Source: Cryptomeria japonica (Eukaryota; Streptophyta; Pinopsida; Cupressales; Cupressaceae). From it: 64,000 nucleotides of DNA. Shown here piece by piece: positions 23,975 to 35,113 of this stretch. Under the pieces are notes generated by a model that was not told where the DNA came from, did no database searches, and was given only the letters and a program-made list of their open reading frames with translations. Within the stretch, counting starts at the first letter, position 1; each line of letters starts with the position of its first letter. The position numbers and the translations under genes are program-made. The stretch is taken from positions 144,528,897 through 144,592,896 of the forward strand of contig NC_081407.1 in NCBI RefSeq assembly GCF_030272615.1, read 5' to 3'.

Positions 23975-25473
23975 ATTAAGGCACCCAATGGCCCATTATA
24001 CATAAGTACAAAATTCAAAGGTATACCCACTAGAGGAGTGCTTATTGATCTTGCTTGCATGGTTAATGTGATAACTGAAGAATTTCTTTATACTTTGCAA
24101 TTGCACTAAGTGATATATGATGATACTAATGTGATAGTTAAAGTTTTTTATGGCTTCTCTTGTCTCGCTATTGGTTCTATAACAGTTCCTATTGATGTTG
24201 GCACTAAATGCTTAGATGTTCAATTTTCTATCATTCCTACATCCAATCGATTTCATGTGAAGTTGGGACATCTTTGGCTCTCTTTCATGAAAGTGATCGC
24301 TTCTACTATTCACAAGTGTTTGAAATTTCCTCATAATAGTGAAATCATAACTATTAATCATAGCATATTTTAACCTACACTGAGGCATGGAGATGTTTGT
24401 CTTGATTATTTTTGGTCCAAACAATTCAAATGTCTTCAACCTAGAAGTGATGCTCTCTTTAGATCATATCAAAACTGGAAAAATGAAATGATTTTATGAT
24501 TGAGTAAACCTAGAAATCCAACACTTAGCATTCCTCTTGATGATCATATACCCCTTCTTGAAGATGAGATTATTCTTCCTCCTAAGGAACGAAATAATCT
24601 TCTTCCCAAAGAGGCAACTATTCCTTCTCCTAAAGAGAAGAGTATCCTTTCTCATAAGAAAAGAGATATTCTCCCTTCTCCTATGGATGAGTCCACTCTT
24701 CCTCCCAAAGGTAGAAAAAATCTTCCTCCTAAACATCAAACTATTCCTCCTAAGGCTATACCTATTCCTCCTCCTCGTGATGGACCTGGTCTTCTTCCTA
24801 CACCTCCCATTCCTCGTTTATATGGTGTGGTTCCTCCTCCTTCATCTTATAGAGAGAAGTGAGCAGCCTCTCCTATTGTCCAACCTAAAAGACCTCAACC
24901 CATTCATCCTTCACTAAAAGAAGAGTTGAATCCTATACCTAATGAGCCTAACCCTTCTCAACCTTTAGCAAAAAATAGACAAAACTGTTGTGCGAGAGAA
25001 CACCGACGGAGACATCATGCTAGAGCTCGTGAAGTTGCTTCCCAAACCATTTCTTCTCCTAAAACACCAACAATTGACATGATTCCATTTTCTTCTAAAC
25101 AATATGTTCAACCTAATTATCCAAGAGGCAAAATGCTTAAGACAAATGATGGTTCAATTTCTATTATTATTAAAGCTCCTATTCTTATTATAATCTTGAT
25201 GAAGAAATAGGTGAGAATGTTCTTGATGATGAAAATATTGTTAATGATGAAAATGTTGATCCTAATATTTCTGATGATGAATATGAATATGTTGATGTTG
25301 ACAATGACTAGTCTACAAAATTTTCAAAAGCATTAATCCTAGCTCCTAGTAACGAACAAAGCGACTCAGCATTAGAGCATGGTCCTTGTTTTGAACTTGT
25401 GATAGCTCCATCTCTTGTTCTTGATGTGGCTCCTCTTGTGTGTTGTCCACCTTCCCAAAATAACAATCAGTAA
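23975..25473 (+). pseudogene. Element B gag, downstream part: protease-like region, Lys/Pro repeats, basic tail
   Basis: The gag frame of B resumes after element C. It encodes a retropepsin-like fold region (about 23990-24370: LYISTKFKGIPTRGVLIDLA, then DVGTKCLDVQFSIIPTS). The canonical D-T/S-G is replaced by D-L-A, so catalysis is unlikely. Stops are TAA 24107, TAA 24371, TGA 24497 and TGA 24860. A repeat-rich segment follows (about 24540-24800; ILPPKERNNLLPKE-type units), then a basic segment (REHRRRHHARAR, about 24985) and an acidic Asp/Glu/Asn-rich tail with a frameshift near 25190. The end at TAA 25471-25473 is inferred from alignment to A. Confidence 0.75.
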
Positions 25474-25999
25474 CATCAGGGGGATGACGACATGCTCGAT
25501 TAGCTTCATTGGCACCGTCAATTCTCTCTCTCCCCTCTCTTTGCTATTTGTGACATTCTTCTAATTGTTCTCCTTATTCTTCTATTTGTTGTCCCTAGTG
25601 TTGTCTACTTGAGGACGATGCAAAGCGTTGAGATCACTTTTGGTCTCTCCCATGTTGACTTAAAAGACACATGTGTTCCCTTCTTCCATGTCGGTTTCCT
25701 TTCTTTGGGGGATGAGGATGATTCTATGCACATATACATATACATGAGTTGTCATAAAAAGCATACTAACTCCAAAGTTAGGTGAAACCACCTCATGTTT
25801 TGTGCTTTGTGTTCATTATCCTTTGATTTATCCTCTCTTGGGGCTAAATTATTGTGATAACATGCTTGTCTTCTTTGGGTGTATCCTACCTTAAAGCAAT
25901 TGCTCCTAATAAGGAATACACAATCACTTTAACGTGGGGATATACACTTCGCTCATGATTCTCTCTTGTGATACTTTAAGTTACTTAGCGAACTTTTTC
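25474..25999 (+). other. 3' noncoding region of element B, first part
   Basis: It aligns with A at 37163-37690. It includes a polypurine-like GGGGCTAAAT at 25840-25849, well upstream of the true tract at 28276-28290 (AAAGTGGGGGCTAAA). It is interrupted by solo LTR D and resumes at 28042-28290. No gene is seen. Confidence 0.65.
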
Positions 26000-26221
26000 T
26001 GTAGTCACTTAAATCTGTCCACTTAATTAAATGAATACTTAGTATTTATTTGATTATTTAACCATCAATTAATAATTAATTAAATTAATATTTAATTAAT
26101 TTATCTTAAGCCTCTTCTCCTATTAATTAAATAAATTATTCAATTTATTTGATTTAATTCACTTAACCAAATTCATACCATTAATTAAATAAATAAATCA
26201 TATTTGTTTAATTAAATCTTC

Positions 26222-26600
26222 TCTCACATTTAAATAAATTAATATTTATTTAAATCCCCCAAAATCCCACCTCTCACATTTAAATAAATTAATATTTATT
26301 TAAATCCCCCAAAATCCCACCTCTCACATTTAAATAAATTAACATTTATTTAAATCACCTTTATCCTCTACCCACTTGTATTTTCCTACAAAAGCAAGTT
26401 GCACAATTATTTTAAATAAATAATTTATTTAAATCACCTTTATCCTCCACCCACTTGTATTTTCCTACAAAAGCAAGTTGCACAATTATTTTAAATAAAT
26501 AATTTATTTAAATCACCTTTATCCTCCACCCACTTGTATTTTCCTACAAAAGCAAGTTGCACAACTATTTTAAATAAATTATTTATTTAAAATCTTATTT
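26222..26600 (+). repeat. Two sets of tandem repeats inside LTR D
   Basis: Set 1: about three units of 56 bp (26222-26350), each CTCTCACATTTAAATAAATT then ATTTATTTAAATC and usually CCCCAAAATCCCAC. Set 2: three units of about 80 bp (26360-26600) with CTTTATCCTCCACCCACTTG and AAGCAAGTTGCACAA. Both contain palindromic TTTAAATAAAT(N)ATTTATTTAAA cores. Confidence 0.8.
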
Positions 26601-27564
26601 ATCCTCACCCACTTGAAACCTTTAATGGTTTCCCTTAAAGTATTCAAACTTGATGGCTTTAAAGTCTTCAAACTTGATGGCTTCCTTCTATAGTCTTCTT
26701 AAGACTTTAATGGTTTTCCTTAAAGTCTTCAAGCCTTTAATGGTTCCCCTCAAAGTCTTCAAGCATTTTAATGTTTTATCTTCCTTTTTCTCATTTAAAT
26801 AAATTAATATTTATTTGAATATTTATCCAAATACAACTTGCACACATTTATTGAAATAAATAAATTTTTATTTTAATAAAATCCTATTTTCCCTCACCCA
26901 CCAAATCCACTTGCAAAATCTAATCCCCTTCTAGATTCTTCTAACCCCTTCCTAATTAACTTAATCCATCCCCTAATTATTGTCACATTCCTAAGCAAAA
27001 TGGAGTCACTTCTCAAAGCCTAAAAGTCTTTGATAATCATTAAAGGCTTTCAACCTTCAACCACTAAATGTCTCAAAGTCTTGGATAACCTTTGAAAGCT
27101 TCCAACCTTCAACCACTAAATGGCTCAAAGTCTTTGATAACCATTGAAGGCTTTCAACCTTCAACCACTTAATCCCCAAAGTCTCCAATAACCATTAATG
27201 GTTACCTCAAACCCTCCCACATGGTTAAAACATTTGTTTTGACTCAACCTCTACCCAACCTAAGGGTCTCATCAAGCCTTTAATGCTTTGACCATGATTA
27301 TCTCTTAATCATTTGCACAAAGGTTTATCCTTGCATTAACTCCTAATCCAGTGGGTAATCCTAATTTAGGCTTGACCCTTACCTTCTAGATAACCATGAG
27401 GTCTCCTCAGGCATTTAATGCCTCCAACCTCTTCTCTCAACCCAATCTTATGTTGACACTTGTCACCATTTCATTGGTGCAAATTGTGCACATGGATCCC
27501 CAACTTTCAAGCTTGACCCTTGATTAAACCTTTCAATCATGGCCATCCATTGCTCCATTTTTCC

Positions 27565-27572
27565 TATAAATA
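27565..27572 (+). promoter_or_regulatory. TATA box of LTR D
   Basis: TATAAATA in TTTTCCTATAAATAGAGCCC. It is the only strong TATA box in the 2-kb LTR and has the same CCTATAAAT context as C and H. Confidence 0.6.
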
Positions 27573-28290
27573 GAGCCCATTCCTTCATAATCCAGATCTT
27601 GAAAACTTGTATGCATTTAGGCTATAGACATTTTTAGAGAGCATTTAGCATAAGCAATCTAACATCTTATCATTTTTGGTTAAAATATATCATTTTAGCA
27701 TCAATAGCATAGTATTTAGCTTTTCATTTCATATTTGAAGCTTAATATTAAATCTCAATCCTCCATAAGCATCCATAGTGCAAAAAGCTGCTGAGAGCTA
27801 CACTATTTTGGAACTTGGAGAGGAGAGGAACAAGGGAGAAGGAACTAAGAGTATGTTAGGAGGTATTTGGAGATGCCTCATCATGTTTGCTTTGATAGTT
27901 AAATATGCTTGCATGCTTGTAGTCTCTCTTTTGGTATGCCTTTTTAGATTAGTTTTCGATTGACTAACACTAATGTTTTGTGTGTTTTTGTGTTATTTGA
28001 TCATAGACTAATCTTGTGCCATTTAGGAGGGCATCATTTTCTTTTCTTTGTAATTTTTGGTATATTTTTCATGACTCATAGTAAGAGAACCTTACTAGTT
28101 GTAGTTATGGTTCTCTCTCTCTCACGATCTTCCCTTTTACCCTATTATTGAAGTCGTAAGATCCTAAATTCCATTGGGGCCTTGGTGAATCTTGCCTCTT
28201 TAACATGGTGAAAGTCTTTCAATCCAAATTCCTTGTACTTTACCAATAGTATTTGTGTAAGCTCATACTCCTGCTAAAGTGGGGGCTAAA

Positions 28291-29487
28291 TGTAACATCC
28301 TAAAATTGTACCCCTCACAATTTTTGACTGCATTTGGATCTTTGCCTTAATGTTTGTGCCCCTCGGCTTCATAGGAGACTTGAATATTGTCTTGCACACC
28401 AAAAACACCTTGCAATTCAGTAATATACTCAAGGGCCACCTTGATCCTGCACCAAAATAGGGTAGGACTAGGGCATGGTGCCCTGGTCCTCACTAGGACT
28501 AGGGTGTGGCACCTTGGGACCTATCATCATCCCCTCCCTTTGACCTAACTCAAATTTGAAGTGGGAAAATCCCCCCTATGTCAGCTCAAGTCAAAAAATT
28601 AGTCAATTAATCTTACTGGCAAGTATGTAAGAGGGATTTCCCCTCTCATTTGACAAAAACATTAAATCCAATCCATCTATCAAGGATTCAAGAGATCAAG
28701 CATTCAAATATTCAAGAGAAATTGAGCATTTTCAGTCTTCCTTCAAGCTTTGGAGTAGCAATAGAGTCAAGATTTCAAGCATTGAAGAGGAGATCATCAT
28801 TCTACTTCATGAAATCATAATTCCATGTGGAGGCAAGCAAAAATTCACAAGGAGGTATAAGCATTTCATTTTCAAGAAATTCAGCATCCCCTCAAAGAGG
28901 AGGATTTATAATTTCAATCTTTTCATTTACCTTATTTCAACCACTTGGTTAATTCCAAAACTAGGGTTTGACCTGAAGACAAACCCCTATTCCCAACACA
29001 TTTCCCTTTCTTTCTGTGTGCAGGAAACAAGTTTGCATATGTACTTATGGAATTAGGCTTTATTCATAGAGACAAAAAAACCCTTTTCGACGCGTGGAAA
29101 GTTTGGACCGATTGGAGGGCACCCCTGTCTGGAAACACTGTCCCTACAACTTTTGCCCGATTTCGCAGAGTATTTCCCAATCATCTCAAAATTATCAGAT
29201 CTAGGTGCATGACTGAATCCCGAATCTGTAGCTTGTTGTTTTCACATACTTTGTCTTCATTTTCAACACTTTACCTTAATTCAATTAATCAACTTACAAA
29301 AGAGGGTCAATTACATTCCAATTTCAACCAATCTACTTAATATTCAGTCCTTGCATTATTTGGGATTGGATCTAGTAGATTCATCCCCCTCTTTTGAATG
29401 TAAAGTTTTCTCAAGTGAGAATTGAGCTTAGTGAATCTCCCCTTTCCTTGTGGAGAATCGTCTAAGCTCCCAATTTTCTACTTTACA
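28291..29487 (+). repeat. 3' LTR of element B
   Basis: It begins TGTAACATCCTAAAATTG directly after the polypurine tract AAAGTGGGGGCTAAA (28276-28290). It ends CTACTTTACA before the CTAAT duplication. The reading frame 29047-29340 inside it is not a gene. Confidence 0.9.
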
Positions 29488-29492
29488 CTAAT

Positions 29493-29677
29493 TTGCAAAA
29501 AGATATTAGGGATAACTTTCTCTTTTTTGAGTTTACTTCCTTTATGCAATTGTATGTAGTACTTCACAATTATCAACTTATTGCGAGTCAATTGGAACAA
29601 TCCTCTTCAATGGCTCTGAGTGGTAAAGGTGAAAGTGCTCAACAACCTTTTGCAAAGTTCAAACCGATTAAGGGATT
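29493..29677 (+). pseudogene. Element A gag, middle fragment
   Basis: It continues A gag after element B: LQKDIRDNFLFFEF, then HNYQLIASQLEQ and QQPFAKFKPIKGF, aligned with B at 10830-11025. It stops at solo LTR E and resumes at 35114. Confidence 0.85.
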
Positions 29678-31155
29678 TGTAGTGTCCACCCTTGACTTGA
29701 CTTTTATTTCATGCATGATAGACTCATCTAGACTCTTTATGGTGTTTTGGATTATGATTATATATGTGTTTCAGATACTCATTATGATGCTAGACATTAT
29801 TTGGACATATGTTATTTTGATGATTTATATGGATGATGACACTATATCATTATTGATCATGTGATTTGATGGATATATGTGCTTGATGGATTCCATATGT
29901 GTTACTATGATGATGGATTATAGATGATTTATATTGATCATGAATTTGATGATATTATGATTACACTAACCTTATTTCATGATTACATATGATGAGTTGT
30001 TTATGCGATGTGTTTGATTACTGTATGACTGTCTTTGTGAGAGGGACGATGTCACATCACTCATTGCAAGCAGGATGTGTAGTTACGATTCCCAATCACT
30101 TGATTGTTATGAGATATATGCATATGTTGTATCGTTGCTTTGTGGTTATAGGATTTGCAGGTACCAGTCACCGACTCCACCTGGCTCCATAAGTCTGAAC
30201 ATGTCTTTAAATCCCAATGGTATGTGGTTCAGAGATGGCATGAGTTCCCTACACATACTCTAGATATAAGATGTCTACCTTGAGTCACCTGTATCTCGAC
30301 CTAATTCGCCATGTCAGTCAGTGAGTTATGGTGTTGTGAGTATGGAAGTGTGTATTGATTTGTTTAATCAGTTTGAGGAGAGATTATATGGTTTATGTTT
30401 AATTAATTTAATGATTGGTTTAATATAGTTTTATTTGAGTATTTAATTATGTATGATTTAATATTCTTTTATTTATTATTGATTTATTGGTATTTTGATT
30501 ATCTGGAATTTATTGTTTAATTATTTATTTATTGTTGAATAATAGTTTATTTCATGTTTATTGTTATTTATTAATGTTTTGAGCCTTAAAATTGAATAAT
30601 ATTTTAATAAGGATATTCAATTATTTTAGTCTTGGGTTATTTATTGATTACCTATTTGATTTATTTTATTATAGCCTATGGTTATTTGTATAGTTTATTA
30701 TTTATTATGTGGGGGTAGAAAAGTATTTTATCTTATCTCTTTTCCTTTTGCATTCCCACTTATAATAGTACATATGATTTTTTATATTTTCCCCACCTAC
30801 CCTTTATTCCTATTGGGTGAATTTGAAATGAGAGATAAAAATTATATTACATGGTGGTTGGTAAAATATACTCCATAATGGAATATTTTGATTGGTTCTT
30901 GTGGAAGCTATGGTTTTGGAGTTTTGAATGGCTTTTTATTTTGTTTGTCGAGCTTGTTTTCTGGTTGCTTCTTCCAGAAAGTTTTCTACAATTTTTCATC
31001 TTGGCTCTTGGTTGGTTTGGATTTTGGATTGTTGGAGCTTGGTTGATTTGCATTTTGGATTTGGACTTGGAGCTCTTCTTCAACTACTTTCCATAACACA
31101 GGTTGTAGGTTGGAGTTCTATTTCTTTTTGTATTTATTTTTAGTTTTGTTGTATC

Positions 31156-32072
31156 TATTAGATATTTGGTTAACCCCAAAGACACTGAGAGGGGGGGTGA
31201 ATCAATGTCTGACTGGTAGATGAAAGATTTAAACTTATTTGCAACTTTATAACTGAAATTAATATATCGGTAAGCAAATAATAATGCAGTAAAGAGAAAC
31301 AAAAGAATCAACATCAATGCACACCATAACACAGATATTTTTGGCGAGGAAACTCGGTAAGGGAAAAACCTTAGTGGGATTTGTGACCCACAATATTTAC
31401 TCACTGGCCAATATGAAGAAATATTACTTAGTACAATAGGGGCCTTCACATGCAGAAAGGCCAACTACCTAGAGCTCACTGCTCAACAAAAAAAATGGAG
31501 TCCCACTGACTACACAATTGGATGGTTAAATTCAATAACAATGTACTGCTTCAAAATAACATCTGCAATGCTGGATTTAGTACCGGTTTAAGCTCTGTCT
31601 GATACCTATGCCAAAAACCTTGCCGATAAATGATTCTGCTTTCACAAAATAGTCTTCGCTGTGCTCTGCTTCTTATTCGCTCTCAAAATAAATACATCAA
31701 AGTGCATATACAATTACCCGGTATCATATCCCTATCTTATCACATATACCGCTTACATACACACATACCTACATACATTACTTCCATTTCAAATGACCTA
31801 CAAGGTCTCATACATATATGAGGCTTTACAATACATCATGTCGGCCATATAATTACAATTTACATTACAAACAATATTATTGCCAAGTTGGCTTTGGATG
31901 CCAGTATGATCTATTGCAGGTGTAAACCGGATGTTGGTATGAATAAACCTTGTTGTATCTGCCGGTGCCGGTACGTGAAGTCTATTGTTGGTTGAACCTG
32001 TGAAACCTTGTTGAACCTTGTTGCCATCAATGACAACATCTACCTTTCTCATTTGAGTGTATAATGCCAACA
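31156..32072 (-). mobile_element. Solo LTR G of a copia element, minus strand
   Basis: It is flanked by GTATC (31151-31155 and 32073-32077). On the minus strand it starts TGTTGGCATTATACACTC. It shares with LTR I (56730-57539) the block read on the plus strand as GACACTGAGAGGGGG, the AACGAGGAAAC/GGCGAGGAAAC block and the GGGATTTGTGACCCACAATA block. No internal copia coding is present, so it is solo. Confidence 0.8.
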
Positions 32073-34027
32073 GTATCATGTATGCTCCATGTGTAAATGA
32101 TTTCCACTAGCTTGGGTAGCTTGCCTTGCATTTAATAAAGTTTATTTTGAGTTTCAAAAAATATATTGGGGATAGACTTTATATTATATGAGTTTAATAT
32201 AGTCATGGTTAAAAATAAGGTGTTTTCTGTGATTGTCGATACCCGGTTCTGCAATATTCCTCTCTATGTAAATTCCCTCTATATGAGTCTATTTGGTTTG
32301 GCTAAGAGTGTATTAAGTCTCCTTTGTGAATGTGAAGGTCTGGTGATGTTTATTTCTGGTTTTATTAGAGTTCTTGTGAGTTCTGGAGTTATTCTCAATG
32401 TCTGGCCATGAATACAAATTCTGCCAAATTTTGGTCTATGGCTTACGAATATTTATTTTGTTTTTGCCCATTTATTCCTATGTTTTGGGCAACTCTATTC
32501 ATGTATTTTTTAAATTCTTTTGTTTGTACTTAGATTTTATTTTCCTATTGTAAGTTTTTTGTACTTTTCCGTCTTTTGGAGAAATGTGCTGGAATTGTAC
32601 TATATGCGTTATTTCTTGTTGTAGATGTGCTATCTATTAATGTGATGTTCTATGTTGTAAATGTGCTTCCATAATTGGTAAATGTGTCATTTATTGTGAA
32701 ATGCATTGTTTAACTATGTGAATGTGCTTCAGGGTTTTGTGTATGTGTTATTCAATCTAGTAAATGTGCTGCTAGATTAGGTAAATGCGTTGTACTATTT
32801 GGATTTTGTAGATTGGTCTATTTTACTCATTTTGTCTCATTTTTCCCATCTGATTTTTGTTCCAGAGGCTTGATTTGGGTCTATTGATAATTTGCAGATT
32901 GGTCTTTGACTGATTTGACGAATTTCCATGGTTTATGCTTATTTATCATTCCTATGTTGTTTTTGGTGGATTTTGCACTCTCTTCCATGTAGATGAGCCA
33001 CGTTAGAGAGATGGATGTATTGTTGTTTGAGCCAACAAGTGAGTAGGCATTGTTGTAGCTTTTATTTTCTGTTTATGACAGATTTTTTACGACCTTGTTG
33101 TGGGCCTTGTTATGTTTGTAAGCCAAGAGGCTCATTTTGTACTACTTGTTGTTTTTTTCAACCATTTGTATGTTCAAGAGTTGTATGGATGTGATTGGCT
33201 GCATATGGATTTTTATGTTTCATGATTTCATGATTGATTATAGCCTCTTGTGATTTATTTTGTTTGGGCCTTGTTAGGGGGAGTTGGCTTCCTTGTGATG
33301 ATCGAGGTCATGAGAGATAGGGTTGGATGAGGTTCCTTATAAGGATGCATGAATTCTAGACTGCCAGGGCACATTGGGAGTTTACCATGATGTAAACAAG
33401 TGATAACATAATAATAAATTAATGGGATAGGTAAATAATTCACTAATCAAGATAATGAATAGTTGAGCCCCATGACTTGATCCTAGGGAGGATGTTTAAG
33501 GATAGGCATGGGAAGGCCATTGCGATTGCAAGTCAATCTCCCTTGATCTCTCATCGGTTGAGATGGCTCCACATGTCCATCAGGATTGTGCCTTGTGTTA
33601 TAGTATTTGTTATGTTAGAGGATGGCATGTGATGACACTCCAATCCTACATGTGTCCCCTTTGATGATATATAATCTTTCCATATTTTTATGCATTTATG
33701 TCTTGTTGATTTGTACGCCTCTAAGAGTTTCTTCTTGTGATTGTTTGTTGTTGGTTCTATCTTGAGATTCCTTGTATTGTTTAGTCTCCTTGGTTGTTAC
33801 ATGCCAGCTTAGGTCTAGGGTGTGTGTTGGGACCTCGTGTCATCTCCTAGCATAGAAGGTGGTTCCTTTGGTTTCACATGGTCGGGTGATCGATGGTTTT
33901 CAACCATTGGGATATTCTTATGGATTCTTTGTGTGTGGATGTGGATTCTTCTCACTGTTGTAGCTTATGGATGTTTCTTGTAGTAGATTTATGTAATGGA
34001 TATCTTGGATTCATGTAATGTATACCT

Positions 34028-34035
34028 TATAAAAG
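34028..34035 (+). promoter_or_regulatory. TATA box of LTR E
   Basis: TATAAAAG in ATACCTTATAAAAGTAGATG, about 1.1 kb before the end of E, a position compatible with a U3/R boundary. Confidence 0.45.
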
Positions 34036-35113
34036 TAGATGAATCATGTATTAGGAAGGAGCAATGCTCATGATGTATTATCCATGTAATTGTGATTGTA
34101 TTGTAGTTCACAACTTAGGATTATGACATGATTTGTAATAATGAGACTATGAATGTATAATGATATTCTTATATATTGAAAGGAAATGATTTCATGTATT
34201 TAGGAGTTTGTAATGGAATTATACTTGAAATAGAGATTGTCTATGTTATGGTTAATTTGTGTTAGTTTAGGAAGAAATTCTATGGTTATTATTTAGGGTA
34301 TAAATAAATATGTGAAATAACCTTGAGTAAATGAAATGAATAAGACTTAGGACTATGGTTGTTGATTAATGGCATTTTTAGTTAATGATATAACTCATAT
34401 GGATGCATTGGAAACTAGGAGAGTATGCATGGCATATAAAATGACTACTTAAAGAAAGAATTAAGATACTTGCATTGATTCATTTAGGACTCATGTTAAG
34501 GAAATGATCATGCTAGGTATATGGATGTATACACAGTGTGGGAAAAGTAGATAAGTGAAAGATGAATATGTTTCTTGCATTAAGTATTGCATTGTCATGA
34601 TAGATGAGTAAAGAACATGTAGTTAGGATCCTGGTTAAGGGATTTAAGCATATTTGGATTTGGTGCATAAAATGAACATAGGTGGAAGGGATTACTTCTT
34701 GCATGAAAGAGAAAGAATATCATGTTAGCTAGGGATAGAGTAGATTGTATTGAAGTTGGCTAAATAATTAAGTAGTTGCATATAATAATGAATGGAATTA
34801 AATAAGTTGCATTTTCATATGGTAAATGATTAAGTAATGATTAGTGTGGTAATTAAAGGAGTAGAATGTTATTAGGTTAATTAATGACGTTAAGATGCCC
34901 CAAAGAGATGGTTGTTATGTTTGTGATGTTATGCTAGATTCTGCTTGTGTAATTAATTTAATGTGTTTATAATTCATGTCTATAATGATTAAGAGTTAAT
35001 AAAAGCAATTTATAATTGATTTTATATGATACATTAGTTGATATTTAAAAAAAAAAATCTCCATTAGAGTGACAATTGTTTAATTTCTCTACGGTATTTT
35101 GGCAGGCATTATA

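Larger units (their letters stand above)
26000..28036 (+). mobile_element. Solo LTR D (Ty3/gypsy-like), 2.0 kb
   Basis: It begins TGTAGTCACTTAAATC and ends GGAGGGCATCA. The 5-bp duplication TTTTC flanks it (25995-25999 and 28037-28041). Element A lacks the insert at this site. There is a single TATA box (27565-27572) and no coding, as expected of one LTR left by recombination. It contains two sets of internal tandem repeats. The reading frame at 27778-27963 is not supported as a gene. Confidence 0.8.
7182..29487 (+). mobile_element. Element B: gag-only LTR retrotransposon nested in A's gag
   Basis: The LTRs are 7182-8363 and 28291-29487. The 5-bp duplication is CTAAT (7177-7181 and 29488-29492). 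Joining the flanks restores the gag reading seen in B itself (TCTAAT then TTGCAAAAAGATATTAGGG). Without nested C and D the element is about 7.8 kb. It has the same design as A: leader, gag plus protease-like region, 3' noncoding region, polypurine tract, and no RT or integrase. Confidence 0.9.
29678..35113 (+). mobile_element. Large solo LTR E, about 4.5 kb without nested LTR G
   Basis: The insert splits A gag between GGATT (29673-29677) and GTATT (35114-35118), a duplication with one mismatch; B shows the uninterrupted GGATTCATGAAATTC. It starts TGTAGTGTCCACCC. There is no coding similarity, one TATA box (34028-34035) and an R-U5-like segment of about 1 kb after it, so the most economical reading is one very long LTR. 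The end ...GGCATTATA has lost the expected CA. A non-LTR origin is not excluded. Confidence 0.6.

Noticed and set aside
27778-28151. Two short plus frames around the end of LTR D
   Set aside because: They span the LTR boundary or U5 and lack any domain.
32166-32411. 81-codon plus frame after solo LTR G
   Set aside because: Inside the U3-like part of LTR E, with no recognisable features.
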